Assembly: GCA_963702175.1 (NCBI GenBank)
Contig: OY969721.1
Coordinates: forward strand, 868,001-932,000
Reading direction: 5' to 3'
Length of the DNA stretch: 64,000 nt
DNA from: VRUE01 sp963702175
GTDB lineage: Bacteria > Actinomycetota > Thermoleophilia > Solirubrobacterales > 70-9
Shown piece after piece: positions 16,901 through 25,027 of this stretch. The position numbers and the translations under genes were made by a program. Below the pieces are notes generated by a model. That model saw only the letters and a list, made by a program, of their open reading frames with translations, ran no database searches and was not told the origin of the DNA. Every line of letters begins with the position of its first letter. The stretch's first letter is position 1.

Positions 16901-17309
16901 AGCCGTTGGGGAAGGGGTAGGGAGTGCCGGAGCCAAGGCCAGGCGGCGGGGCCTCTTCGGCCAGCATCGAGGCTGGCATAGTGCAGGTCACGCTCGTCGC
17001 TTTGAGGCCGGTGCAGAGCCCCGAGAGCCCTCCCGACCAGTGGATCGCGGTAGCGGTGGCGCCGCTGGGCAGTTTCTCGACGATCGTCAGGTCTTCGGCC
17101 CCGACTTCGTCGCCGATGTTGCGCACCTGGATCACGAACTGGCCCTCGGCGGTGAGCAGGTTGCCGTCTCCCGGCGTCAGGTTGGTATCGCCCCAACTCG
17201 CCTTGACCTGGTAGAGGGGGGCGGCCGCGGCCTGCGCCGAGCCGCCGAGGAGGATCGCGGCGAGCAGGGCCGCCAGGCCGATCAGCGCCTTTGCACTTGG
17301 GCGGCTCAC
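13962..17309 (-). CDS. Giant secreted DUF11-like protein, copy A
   Basis: 1115 residues from a GTG that overlaps the upstream stop (GTGA). There is a Sec signal (KALIGLAALLAAILLGGSAQ). The first domain resembles a DUF11 repeat: QVRNIGDEVGAEDLTIVEKL, then CTMPAS, then TNTVTVSGGG. Long beta-rich segments follow, with repeated forms such as LPEGMTVSPSAAQGLQSC. The C-terminal module has RTVCTRVQFAADRCP and MQGGKKGLLVNSTDLC and is shared with the protein at 54766-57708. It probably works at the cell surface. No enzyme motif is seen. It is co-transcribed with the propeller/FN3 gene upstream and identical in protein sequence to copy B. Confidence 0.85.
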   Translation of the reverse strand: MSRPSAKALIGLAALLAAILLGGSAQAAAAPLYQVKASWGDTNLTPGDGNLLTAEGQFVIQVRNIGDEVGAEDLTIVEKLPSGATATAIHWSGGLSGLCTGLKATSVTCTMPASMLAEEAPPPGLGSGTPYPFPNGFLQPLFIDVAVSKTPPAEATNTVTVSGGGAPAPVSDEDQVPFSKTPSSFGLVAGSFLFDAFDEAFPFGEPVRQASAHPFELRTAFDVTAKTGVNEPPDNSRYVTSNGQLRTVEVTLPRGLLGNPEAIPKCDPAVFAELGAVSGSTACPPETQVGYLSGAITDGTRNFGMGNLNPGYINRAPIYNLKPPKGVPADFGFNASGLIQAHVYPLLDPAQNYAIKTLAPHIANVVQVRGSEVTVWGVPGDPEHDKFRYFSGPLGADPALGAPFTGPIRPLLTNPMDCGFDNGGARIRIDSYNHPGQFSPPEEYPAPLNVTGCDDSRFDFEPEMSLQPSSLAANGATGLEVNLQLPQRNDEVSDANDLYAQNGKEEAIATPPIKKTIVTLPEGMTVSPSAAQGLQSCSPAQIGLGTDAPIACPDASKQGELTIHTPLLPETEPLHGSIFLAEQSDNPFNSFLALYLVIDDEERGIRVKLAGRVDLHPSTGQITTTFDDLPQVPVSEVELSLKDGPRAALVNPATCGTKTILAHLFPWHDPGTATALKDSYTVGEGCVSGLAERPFAPRFEAGTESNLAGAFSPFSLELTRTDADQELSQLSLTLPQGLLAKLAGVGSCPEAGIAQAGARTGAGEGALEQADPSCPASSYVGTTNVGSGVGAPLTFVGGKAYLAGPYKGAPLSMVAITPLLVGPYDLGVIAVRSALQVNPESAQATAHTDPFPQIYQGIPVRIRDIRVRIDRPEFTLNPTSCAEKQITALVRGTGGDLFSSADDSLTDLSQRFQAAGCASLAFKPKLSFRLFGGTKRGAHPKLRAILKARARDANIAGATVALPRSEFLDQGHIRTVCTRVQFAADRCPKRSIYGHAKAKTPLFDEALRGPVYLRSSSNPLPDLVARLRGPAHQPVEVHVIGRIDSVKGGGIRSTFSTVPDAPVTKFVLTMQGGKKGLLVNSTDLCARTNKATARFEAHNGRALTLRPALRSACGR

Positions 17310-20300
17310 CGGGCCCTCCCTCGCCTGGCCTGCCCGGCTCGCCTTCTGTGCTTGCGCAGGCAGCGGCGCTTTGCCTTGCCGCGCTTCTTCGCGCAGGGGC
17401 GCTTCTTGACCGCTCCGAGGTTGCCGGGGCCGCTGTGGGTGGCGCTGTTGCGGACCTCGTGAGGCGGGGGTGCCTGCAAGGGCCGCTGGCAGCCGTCCCC
17501 TTTGCATGTCTCAGGCGGGCCAGGCGGCGGCATGAAACCGCCGCCAATCCTCGCGTCATAGATGTTGAGCACGCCGTCGCGCTCGAAGCCGGTCAGCCGC
17601 CCTCCCGGCGGGACGAGGCCGAAGATGAGATCGCTGCCGTCCGCGTCGAGCGCCATCACCTGCGGTGCGGACTGGGCGCGCTGGAACTCGCTCACCCCGT
17701 CCGAGACAAGGCTGCGATGCCCGTTTCGCCACTCATAGACGTCGGTATCCTGATTGACGTCTGCCTCGAGCAGTGCCTGCGCGCTGACAAAGCCGACCGT
17801 CGTGCCGTCGCCCGAGAGCCGATAGGAAAATCTACCGCCTCGCCCCGGAGAGCCGACGCTGTGGGCAGTGGGGGCGCCGTGGCGGCAGGAGAGGCACTCG
17901 AGGCTGCCGTCGCGATCGTCGTAGCGGTAGAGCTCGCTGCAAGGCCCGAGTTTCCCTTTGACCGATTCTTCAGGCTGGACGCACTGCGCCGCCAGCGGGT
18001 CGGCGGTCATGCTGAGCCCTGCCCGCGCCTTGAACAACAGCACGTTGCCGTCGACCGATAGCCCTGGACGTTGCGGTCCTTCCAGCATGTCTTCGCCGCT
18101 ATCGGCGCTCGCCGCCAGCGCGATCTCGCCCTCGCTCAGCACATAGATGTTCATGTTGCCCTGCGTTCCTTCGCCCTCCAATCTCTCTTTCGACTGGAAA
18201 TAGAGGTGGGAGAAGTCCTCTGAGACCAAGACCGCGGCTACTCCGCCGGCGGGGGCACCGGCCAGGTTGGCATCGGCGAGGACGCAGGTGAGGCAACTCG
18301 ACTCACCCGCTTCCTCCTCCCAGCGGTAGACGTCGCGCTCGGGGCCACTGAGGTCTCCATCCGTGTCCTCGGGGTCGAGGTCGCTGAGGGTGAGGAAGTA
18401 GGCGCTGCGCCCGTCGGGGGTGGCGCGGATGAACTCGGGGGACTCCCCGAGCGCTCCGGCGTCGATCTCGACGGTTGTGCCGGCTTCGGTTGTGCCGGCT
18501 TCGCGGTCTCGCACCCAGAGGCGGTAGAGCCCGCCGCAATCGCCGTTGGCGGGCGCGCGGAAGTAGACCCGCGAGGCATCGCTGGCGGCGGCCCAGCGGT
18601 AGCCGGGCTGATGCATGGCCCCCAGGACGAAGCTCTCCCCCCCGAAGGCATCGAGGCCGCATGCGGAGGGCAAATCATTGGGCATCAGGCTGACCACCTC
18701 GGCCCCCACCGCCGGCGGGCCGACGCGGGCAGCGCCGATGTCCTCTAGCTGTTTCGTTTTACCGTCGAGGAAGAGGACGTGCTCGCCATCCTCGCTCACC
18801 TCGATCGATTCCTCGTAGATGTTGTTCGGCGGGTCTGCTTCATAGGACTTGAGGACGTCCTGCCCGCCTTCGCGCACCCGCACCATCGTCGGGGCAGCCG
18901 GGCTGGCCAGGCCGGTTGAGAGGCCCACGGCAAAGACGAACGCCCTGAAGTCGGGGGTCACCGCGCCGAGGCGGTAGCGCAGTTCGCCCCCGCCGACCTG
19001 CTCCTCGACTGGCGGGTTGACGCTCTCCGACCTCCAGCCGCCGGGGCCCCTCTCGGCGAGAAACTGCGGTTCGGTGCCGTTCGGCCCCTCCGGCGCCCCC
19101 GCCGGTACCGACCACAGCACTTTCTCGCCGTCGGCTGAGATCACCGGCGAGCTGCCGAACGGTCCTGCGACGAAGGGGCTCTGGTTGCCCTTGTCGGGGT
19201 TGTTCACCAGCTCGACAGCACGACAGCTGCCGAGGTATTCGGTCTGCTGGGCGGCGCGAACGTCTGCGTTGGGACAACCGGGTAGCGATTCGGCCGCTTG
19301 CACTTCGGCGCTGGTGCGGGTGGTGAAGGTCCTCACCGTGCCCAGGGAGGGAGCCTGACCGGCTTCGTTCTCGGCCTGGAAGCGGTAGTGGTACTCGGTG
19401 TCCGGCATAAGGCCGGTGAGCTCCTCGGCGACGAGGATCGGCTCGCGGGCATCGGCCGTCGATGTGCGGATCGGCAGCGGGGTCCAGGTGGCGCCGTCCT
19501 CGCTCAGCTCGAAGCGGTAGCTGAGGTCTGTCTCGCCGTTGGGGTTGACGCGGGCGTTGATGCGGGCGCTGGTGTCGGTGCGCGGTGCGGCGAAGGCGGC
19601 AGCAGCTTCGCTGGGAGGTATTGCCAGGGTGGTGAAGGTCAAATCTTCCTTGCCGCTGCCGCCGGGGTTGGTGGCGATCACCCGCACGCAATATGTCTGC
19701 GCCGCCAGCAGGCCGCTGAGGTCGGCTTCGATTTCGACGCTGCCCGGTTCTTCGGGCGGAATCGTTCCTTCTTTCACGACTTGGAACTGGCCCTCGCTAA
19801 GCGCTTCGCACTCCGCTTGGGAGGCAGCAGTCTGGGCGCTCGCCAAGACTTTCCAGGTGACTTCCTCTTCCTCAGGGTCGACATCGCACTCGAGGTGGGC
19901 CGCTTCGGTGCTGAGGGCTGAGGTTGCGCAGTCCTCGACAACCGGGGGGGGCGGCACCAGCGTCGTGAAGGTGTCGGCGCCTGAGTAGGCGTCGAGGTCG
20001 TTTTCGGTGTTGGTGGCGACCAGGCGGACCTGGTAGGTGGTATTCGATCTGAGCGCTTTCCCTTTGTATTCGGTGATCGTGAAGGAGACGGGATGGGGGC
20101 TGCTGTCGCTCGGTTCGATGCTCTGCCGTGGTGAGGACTCGGCTGCCCCCCAGCTCGCCCCGGTTCCAGGCTTCCATTCGAAGTGGTAGCTGTTGGGCAG
20201 GCCCAACGGATTGATCGTCCCTTTTGCCGTCGCGGTGTGGAGGCCGACAGGTTCGGTCTCCTCGCTCGTCACGTCAGGGACGGTGCCGCTTGTGAGCGGG

Positions 20301-21355
20301 CCGAAGACCTTGACCGTATCGGAGGCGAGGTCTGAGATATAGACCCAGTCCAGCGTGGGGTTATAGGCGATCCCGCGGGCGGTGCCGATCAGGTCGCGGC
20401 CGAAGGGGCTGCCCGCTACCTGTATTCCAGGGCATAGCGGTTCCACGCAGGGTTTGTACTCTTCGAAGCTTTCTCCGTCGCTCATCATTATGTGGCCGGC
20501 CAACTGAGACTGGTCGATCGTCACGTCGAAGCGGTAGCCCGCGCTGAAGCTCGAGTGGTATTTGCCTTCGACGTACTTGTCGACACCGGAGGGAAAGTTT
20601 GGAAAAAGGCCCACGTAAAGGTTTTTGCCGCTCAGATCGATCGCTAGGCGACAGGGCCTTTTGGTGGAGTTGGTCATCGCGATCGAGCCGATCTGGGCGG
20701 GGGGGCTGCCGTGGTTATCGAACTCGAGTGCTTCAAATCGTGCTTCTCCGCTGCCCGCGCCGTTCCCTACCCATAGATGCCCTTCGGCATCCACCGCGAT
20801 GCCACATGGGCGGGCGGTGGCTCTCGGCAGCGTCCAGAGGTGTGCGCCGTCCGGGGCAAATGCATGAACTGGCCCTTCTTCCTCGCTCACGTAGAGCCTT
20901 CCCTGTTCGCCTTCCCCCGGCCCGCCGGCACCCCCGGAGTTGTCCACCGCCACATCCGCGGTAAACGCTCCTTTCTCGAAGAACCCTTCGACGCCAAAGG
21001 CTTTGCCCGGCACGTCTTTACCGTCGAGGCAGGATTTTCCCGCCGAGCTCCCGGCCGTGAAGTTCTGCGCTTCCCCTTGGGCGTTGAACTTGCAGACGAC
21101 CCGCTGGGCATCGAATAGCCCCGGACCTTTCCCGCTTCCGGCCATATTGTTGACGTAGACCGCCCCCGTCGCTTCGTCGAGGGCAATCGCAGAGGGAGCC
21201 GAAAGAGGGCCTATTGAACTATCAGCTCCGTCGAACGCAAAGAGCAACGGGCGATCGTTGGTGACCGTCCCAGCCATAGCAGTGGGGGCAAGGAGAAGCG
21301 CCGCCAGCGTCGCCAGCGCCATGCAAATGGCTGCAATACGCCTCCCCCTCCTCAA
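17306..21355 (-). CDS. Giant secreted beta-propeller/FN3-like protein, copy A
   Basis: About 1349 residues. TTG 21355 is chosen as start because copy B has GGAGGAG seven bases before the same TTG; a GTG five codons upstream is the alternative. The signal is MALATLAALLLAPTAMAG. Residues to about 330 look like an NHL-type propeller (VTNDRPLLFAFDGADSSIG, IALDEATGAVYVNN). Two or three FN3-like domains follow (HFEWKPGTGASW, YRFELSEDGATWTP). The second half has TolB/PD40-like blades (ISADGEKVLWSV, VSEDFSHLYFQS, LSGDGTTVGFVS). The tail is very basic and Cys-bearing (KKRPCAKKRGKAKRRC). It is a surface protein of unknown binding target. Confidence 0.85.
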   Translation of the reverse strand: MRRGRRIAAICMALATLAALLLAPTAMAGTVTNDRPLLFAFDGADSSIGPLSAPSAIALDEATGAVYVNNMAGSGKGPGLFDAQRVVCKFNAQGEAQNFTAGSSAGKSCLDGKDVPGKAFGVEGFFEKGAFTADVAVDNSGGAGGPGEGEQGRLYVSEEEGPVHAFAPDGAHLWTLPRATARPCGIAVDAEGHLWVGNGAGSGEARFEALEFDNHGSPPAQIGSIAMTNSTKRPCRLAIDLSGKNLYVGLFPNFPSGVDKYVEGKYHSSFSAGYRFDVTIDQSQLAGHIMMSDGESFEEYKPCVEPLCPGIQVAGSPFGRDLIGTARGIAYNPTLDWVYISDLASDTVKVFGPLTSGTVPDVTSEETEPVGLHTATAKGTINPLGLPNSYHFEWKPGTGASWGAAESSPRQSIEPSDSSPHPVSFTITEYKGKALRSNTTYQVRLVATNTENDLDAYSGADTFTTLVPPPPVVEDCATSALSTEAAHLECDVDPEEEEVTWKVLASAQTAASQAECEALSEGQFQVVKEGTIPPEEPGSVEIEADLSGLLAAQTYCVRVIATNPGGSGKEDLTFTTLAIPPSEAAAAFAAPRTDTSARINARVNPNGETDLSYRFELSEDGATWTPLPIRTSTADAREPILVAEELTGLMPDTEYHYRFQAENEAGQAPSLGTVRTFTTRTSAEVQAAESLPGCPNADVRAAQQTEYLGSCRAVELVNNPDKGNQSPFVAGPFGSSPVISADGEKVLWSVPAGAPEGPNGTEPQFLAERGPGGWRSESVNPPVEEQVGGGELRYRLGAVTPDFRAFVFAVGLSTGLASPAAPTMVRVREGGQDVLKSYEADPPNNIYEESIEVSEDGEHVLFLDGKTKQLEDIGAARVGPPAVGAEVVSLMPNDLPSACGLDAFGGESFVLGAMHQPGYRWAAASDASRVYFRAPANGDCGGLYRLWVRDREAGTTEAGTTVEIDAGALGESPEFIRATPDGRSAYFLTLSDLDPEDTDGDLSGPERDVYRWEEEAGESSCLTCVLADANLAGAPAGGVAAVLVSEDFSHLYFQSKERLEGEGTQGNMNIYVLSEGEIALAASADSGEDMLEGPQRPGLSVDGNVLLFKARAGLSMTADPLAAQCVQPEESVKGKLGPCSELYRYDDRDGSLECLSCRHGAPTAHSVGSPGRGGRFSYRLSGDGTTVGFVSAQALLEADVNQDTDVYEWRNGHRSLVSDGVSEFQRAQSAPQVMALDADGSDLIFGLVPPGGRLTGFERDGVLNIYDARIGGGFMPPPGPPETCKGDGCQRPLQAPPPHEVRNSATHSGPGNLGAVKKRPCAKKRGKAKRRCLRKHRRRAGQARRGRAR

Positions 21356-21404
21356 AGAACAGACCCCCACGATTCAAATGACTCCCTGTTGACCGTCGCG
21401 CTGC

Positions 21405-21433
21405 ACGTTAGTAAAAGCTCAGATACTTGTCAA
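21405..21433 (-). promoter_or_regulatory. Promoter of the giant-protein operon, copy A
   Basis: On the minus strand TTGACA (21433-21428), a 17-base spacer and TAACGT (21410-21405). The same architecture is at 33466-33494 in copy B. The predicted transcript starts about 35-45 bases before the gene. Confidence 0.65.
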
Positions 21434-21466
21434 GATACGCCATATTCTCGTCACCCCCTGGAAAGC

Positions 21467-21498
21467 AGGAGGGCCGCACCGTCCGGCGCGGCCCTCCT
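21467..21498 (-). terminator. Hairpin after small secreted gene 1, copy A
   Basis: AGGAGGGCCGC pairs with GCGGCCCTCCT across a 10-base loop, 32 bases past the stop codon. It separates the small secreted gene from the giant-protein operon promoter. The copy B equivalent is 33528-33559. Confidence 0.7.
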
Positions 21499-21529
21499 GA
21501 CGATCGACTCGCGCCGATCGCGTCGGTGC

Positions 21530-22189
21530 TTACGGGAGTAACGTCAAGTATGCCGGCAGTAATAAGCCGGGTAAATCGCTCCGCAGTAAGTAACGCGCGT
21601 GCCATTCCGATTTCTCTGGGCAGAAGGCGGAATGCCCGCTCCTTAACAGCGGCACTAAGAATTTGAGTACGTCTCCTGTTGCACCCGACTCAATTTCGCC
21701 AAGGTCCGCTAAATGACTTGTGACCTCGTATAAGCAGTTGATACCGAAAGTGCAATTTTCAAGTAAGCCGCCCGGTAATAAAGTCGAGCTGGGATGCGGT
21801 TGAGCATACGGATTTAACCCATTCGCTTGCACCTCCAGGTGGAAGGGTGCAGAATGCGCTTTCGCTTTGCTGCAGGCACCTTCGCAGGCGGTGAAAGTCA
21901 GCGTTTCGAGTAAGCCTAAGACCGGTTTATGATTTCCGGTTTCGACGATTTTACCTAAGCCCTGAGAGTCACATTTCACGTTGCCGATGGAGGCTAAGAG
22001 TTCCGCCTTTCCGATCGATTCTGCCTCGATGAGCTCTCCGACAGGCAGGCGGCTACCCGCAGGACATTCTTTGTCATGCCCGGGGTTGGTATGACACAGC
22101 GTGTCAGCCGACGCGGAGCCCGCGCCGATGAATGCCATTGAGGCCAGTGCCGCGATGGCGGCAAGGCCAAGTATCTTTGCGTATCGCAT
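21530..22189 (-). CDS. Small secreted 8-Cys protein, family member 1, copy A
   Basis: 219 residues with a clean Sec signal (MRYAKILGLAAIAALASMAF, cut after SASA). The mature protein has eight Cys (32, 42, 73, 102, 106, 146, 152, 190), enough for four disulphides. Landmarks are GIGNVKC-like IGNVKC, CEGACSKAKAHSAPFHLE and FGINCLYEV. I know no named domain for it. Seventeen of its 35 Leu codons are TTA, extreme for a GC-rich actinobacterium. It has its own promoter (22296-22324) and terminator. Family members: 22513, 33591, 34571 and two pseudogenes. Function unknown; an abundant or regulated secreted factor is an inference. Confidence 0.85.
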   Translation of the reverse strand: MRYAKILGLAAIAALASMAFIGAGSASADTLCHTNPGHDKECPAGSRLPVGELIEAESIGKAELLASIGNVKCDSQGLGKIVETGNHKPVLGLLETLTFTACEGACSKAKAHSAPFHLEVQANGLNPYAQPHPSSTLLPGGLLENCTFGINCLYEVTSHLADLGEIESGATGDVLKFLVPLLRSGHSAFCPEKSEWHARYLLRSDLPGLLLPAYLTLLP

Positions 22190-22295
22190 TTACTTCTCCT
22201 TCTTCTCCCGCAGGTTGGCTGCGGGAGTCGATTACTGGATGAACACAACTGCGCTGGAGCGGCTCCTTTGCTGGAAGCCGTCGCGCGCGGGAGTA

Positions 22296-22324
22296 GCAAT
22301 ACCATCCAGCGCTTTACTAGTCAA
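22296..22324 (-). promoter_or_regulatory. Promoter of small secreted gene 1, copy A
   Basis: TTGACT (22324-22319), 17-base spacer, TATTGC (22301-22296), read on the minus strand. Identical elements stand before the copy B gene, and near-identical ones before family member 2. Confidence 0.65.
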
Positions 22325-22441
22325 GAGATTTTTAGGATTCGCCATGGTCGTCGTTGCCAGTCTCAGCGGAGGGATAGCAAGAAACACCCTCGTCGCCACT
22401 GGCGCCACGGCAGCCAGCCGCATGCGCCTCATCACAAAGGG

Positions 22442-22472
22442 AGAGGGCCGCACCCCGTCGCTGCGACCCTCT
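22442..22472 (-). terminator. Hairpin after small secreted gene 2, copy A
   Basis: AGAGGGCCGCA and TGCGACCCTCT pair with one mismatch around a 9-base loop, 41 bases downstream of the stop. Position and sequence match the hairpin at 34503-34527. Confidence 0.55.
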
Positions 22473-22512
22473 TCCCTATGGACGAATCGCCTTTCGCCGA
22501 TCGAGTTGATGT

Positions 22513-23175
22513 TTACGGTTTTAACGTCACGTAAACCGGTACTAAGTCGCCGGGTAAATCGGTCCGCACTAAGTAACGCGCGTGCCATTCCGCTTTCTCA
22601 GAGCAGAAGGCGGAATGCCCGCTCCTTAACAGCGGCACTAAGAATTTGAGCACGTCTCCTGTTGCACCCGACTCAATTTCGCCAAGGTCCGCTAAATGAC
22701 TCAGGACCTGGTATAAGCAGTTAATACCGAAAGGAGCGCAATTTTCTAATAAGACTCCTGGTAATAACTGCGAGTTGGGATGCGGTTGAGCATACACATT
22801 TAACCCATTCGCTTGCTTCTCCAGATGGAAGGGCGCCGAATGCGCTTTGAAAGCGTTACAGGCGCCTTCGCAAGCGGTGAAATTAAGCGTTTCGAGTAAG
22901 TCTAAGACCGGTTGATGAGCTCCGGTCGCAATGACTTTACCTAAGCCAAGCGAATTGCATTTAAAGGTACCGATGGAGGATAAGAATTCTACCTTCCCAA
23001 TCGATTCTAGGTGGATGAGCTCACCCACAGGCAGGCGGTCACCCGCAGGGCATTCACTGGTATGTCCGACGTTGACACGACATAACGTGTCAGCCGACGC
23101 AGAGCTCGCGCCGATGAATGCCATTGAAGCCAATGCCGCGATGGCGGCAAGGCCAAGGATCTTTGCGTATCTCAT
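22513..23175 (-). CDS. Small secreted Cys-rich protein, family member 2, copy A
   Basis: 220 residues from ATG 23175, preceded by AGGAGAAG. It has the same signal peptide and Cys spacing as member 1 (DTLCRVNVGHTSEC, CEGACNAFKAHSAPFHLE, FGINCLYQV) and ends VYVTLKP. It carries many TTA leucine codons like its paralogues. It stands as a separate unit with promoter 23280-23308 and hairpin 22442-22472. The upstream reading frame is open but encodes promoter sequence, so the longer start is rejected. Function unknown. Confidence 0.85.
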   Translation of the reverse strand: MRYAKILGLAAIAALASMAFIGASSASADTLCRVNVGHTSECPAGDRLPVGELIHLESIGKVEFLSSIGTFKCNSLGLGKVIATGAHQPVLDLLETLNFTACEGACNAFKAHSAPFHLEKQANGLNVYAQPHPNSQLLPGVLLENCAPFGINCLYQVLSHLADLGEIESGATGDVLKFLVPLLRSGHSAFCSEKAEWHARYLVRTDLPGDLVPVYVTLKP

Positions 23176-23279
23176 TGACTTCTCCTTTTCTCCTGACGGG
23201 GTTGATCGTGGAGTCGAATACAGCTCCACACCACTGCGTCGGAGCGATCTCCCTGGCCGGAAAGCCGCCGCGCGGGGTA

Positions 23280-23308
23280 GCCATACCATCCAACCCTTCA
23301 TTAGTCAA
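23280..23308 (-). promoter_or_regulatory. Promoter of small secreted gene 2, copy A
   Basis: TTGACT (23308-23303), 17-base spacer, TATGGC (23285-23280) on the minus strand, about 100 bases before the start codon. The same elements occur at 35337-35365. Confidence 0.65.
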
Positions 23309-23384
23309 GAAATCTTGATATTACAACTTTGGCCGTAATGCGCTTTCGTTACAATGATCGACTTGCGCCGACCGAGTCGATGCC

Positions 23385-23972
23385 TTACGGTTTTAACGCC
23401 ACGAACACCGGTGCTAAATCGCCGGATAAATCGGTCCGCAGTAAGTAGTTCGCGTGCCATTCCGCTGTCAGAGCAGAAGGCGGAATGTTGGCTCCTTAAC
23501 ATTGGGAATGAGAGTTTTAGCGTGTCTCCTTCAATCGTGCCAAGGTCCGTTAAATGACTCAGGACCTGGTATAAGCAGTTGATACCGAAAATGCAATCTT
23601 CAAGTAAGTCGCCTGGTAATAAAGTCGAGTTGGAATGCGGTTGAACATACGGATTTAACCCATTCGCTTGGAGCTCCAGGTGGAAGGGGGCAGAATGCGC
23701 TTTTGCTTTGCCGCAGGCAGCTTCGCAGCTCTGTAAAGTAAGTGTTTCGAGTAAGCCTAAGACCGGTTTATGACCTCCGGTCGCGACGACTTTACCTAAG
23801 CCAAACGAATTGCATTTCACGTTGCCTACGGAGGTTAAGAACTCCGTCTTCCCTATCGCTTCTGCCTCGAGGGGCTCTCCAACAGGCAGGCGGCTAGCCA
23901 CAGGACATTCATTGGCATGCCCAACGTTTTCACGACACAGCGTGTCGGCCGAGGCGGAGCTCGCGCCGATAA
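23385..23972 (-). pseudogene. Small secreted family member 3, copy A: truncated and frameshifted
   Basis: The frame can be followed from FIGASSASADTLCRENVGHA near 23972 through GNVKCNSFGLGKVVATG to FCSDS. It then needs a frameshift to reach the family ending ALKP at 23385. The start codon and most of the signal peptide are missing: the sequence breaks at 23972 into the 3' flank of the lipoprotein gene. No promoter of the family type is present. The copy B relative is broken at nearly the same point, so the loss predates the duplication. Confidence 0.8.
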
Positions 23973-24097
23973 ACGGAGATCAGCCGCGCCCGCAGAGCGC
24001 GACGCCGTACGCCGCAGCCAACCGTTCTGCCTGCGCAAACGGCCTGTACTTGAGGCTGAGCGCCTGTACGAACTTGAGCGGGTCTTCTTCCGACTAA

Positions 24098-25027
24098 GGA
24101 CCTAGCCCTATAGGAGGATTCTCATCCCTGCCGAGGAACCCTCAGCCGATCTGTTGATCGGACATAGGAGGGTGGAGATGGGCCTGGTCGACCGCGACGA
24201 TGGCTGGCGAATGCCAGATTGGCTGTGGGAGAAGATCGAGCTCCTGCTGCCGCCCCCGCCCGAGCATCCGCTGGGAACGCACCGCAAGGGCCTGCCAAAG
24301 CGCCAGGTGATGGACGCGGTCCTGCTCGTCCTGCGCACCGGCATGCAGTGGAACGCGCTCGACGTGACCGGGGTGTGTAACTCCTCCACCGCCCACCGGC
24401 GCTTTCAGGAGTGGGAGCAGGCTGGGGTCTTCCATGAGATCTGGCGCCGGGGCCTGCTCGACTACGACGAGGAGGTCGGCATCGACTGGTCCTGGCTGGC
24501 AGTCGACGAAGCGATGACAAAGGCGCCGCTCGGTGGGCCAAAGACAGGTCCCAATCCAACTGATAGAGCCAAGGGGGGGCGAAGCGCTCGCTCCTCGCAG
24601 ACGCTGCGGAAATCCCGATCGGGCTCGATCACGATGGAGCGAACCGCAACGACCACAAGCTGCTGAAGGGAACACTCGATTCGATCCCGATCGAGCGCCC
24701 CTGCCCGAGCGAGTCCGCTCCCCAGGGCCTCTGCCTCGACAAGGCCTACGACTTCCCCGCCATCCGCGACCTGCTCGAGGACCACGAATTCACACCACAC
24801 ATCCGCGCTCGCGGCGAGGAGATCGACCTCAAGCAGCACGACCCCGACTGGCGAGCGCGCCGCTGGGTCCTCGAGGCATGCCACTCATGGCTCAACCGCA
24901 ACCGGGCGATCCTGGTCCGCTGGTCGAAGAAGGAGGAGAATCACCTTCTTACAGCTCGCCAGCGGCTTGATCGCCTTCAAGCGGGCGCATGCGGCACGGG
25001 TGGCCGCGGCCCTATAGGGCTAGGTCC
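24098..25027 (+). mobile_element. IS5-family (IS1031-like) insertion sequence, 930 bp
   Basis: Perfect 17-bp terminal inverted repeats, GGACCTAGCCCTATAGG at 24098 and its reverse complement ending at 25027. The flanks show a 3-bp direct repeat TAA (24095-24097 and 25028-25030), matching the TNA target duplication of the IS1031 group, as does the length. Copy B of the duplication provides the empty site for comparison. The insertion therefore happened after the duplication. Confidence 0.92.
24178..25017 (+). pseudogene. IS5-family transposase with two frame breaks
   Basis: ATG 24178 has AGGAGGG upstream and opens GLVDRDDGWRMPDWLWEKIE. The frame runs through LLVLRTGMQWNALD and IDWSWLAVDEAMTKAPLGG (catalytic Asp) to a G7 run at 24573-24579. 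The remaining family sequence (KRSLL, LDHDGANRNDHKLL, HSWLNRNRAILVRW) is in the -1 frame. A second break near 24945 returns to the first frame, giving FLQLASGLIAFKRAHA and TAG at 25015. A -1 slip on G7 could be programmed, but the second break (about five bases lost) makes the copy most likely dead. Confidence 0.85.

Noticed and set aside
24533..24970. 146-codon plus-strand frame within the IS
   Set aside because: It is the third frame of the transposase gene and matches no family; the true C-terminal half lies in the -1 frame.
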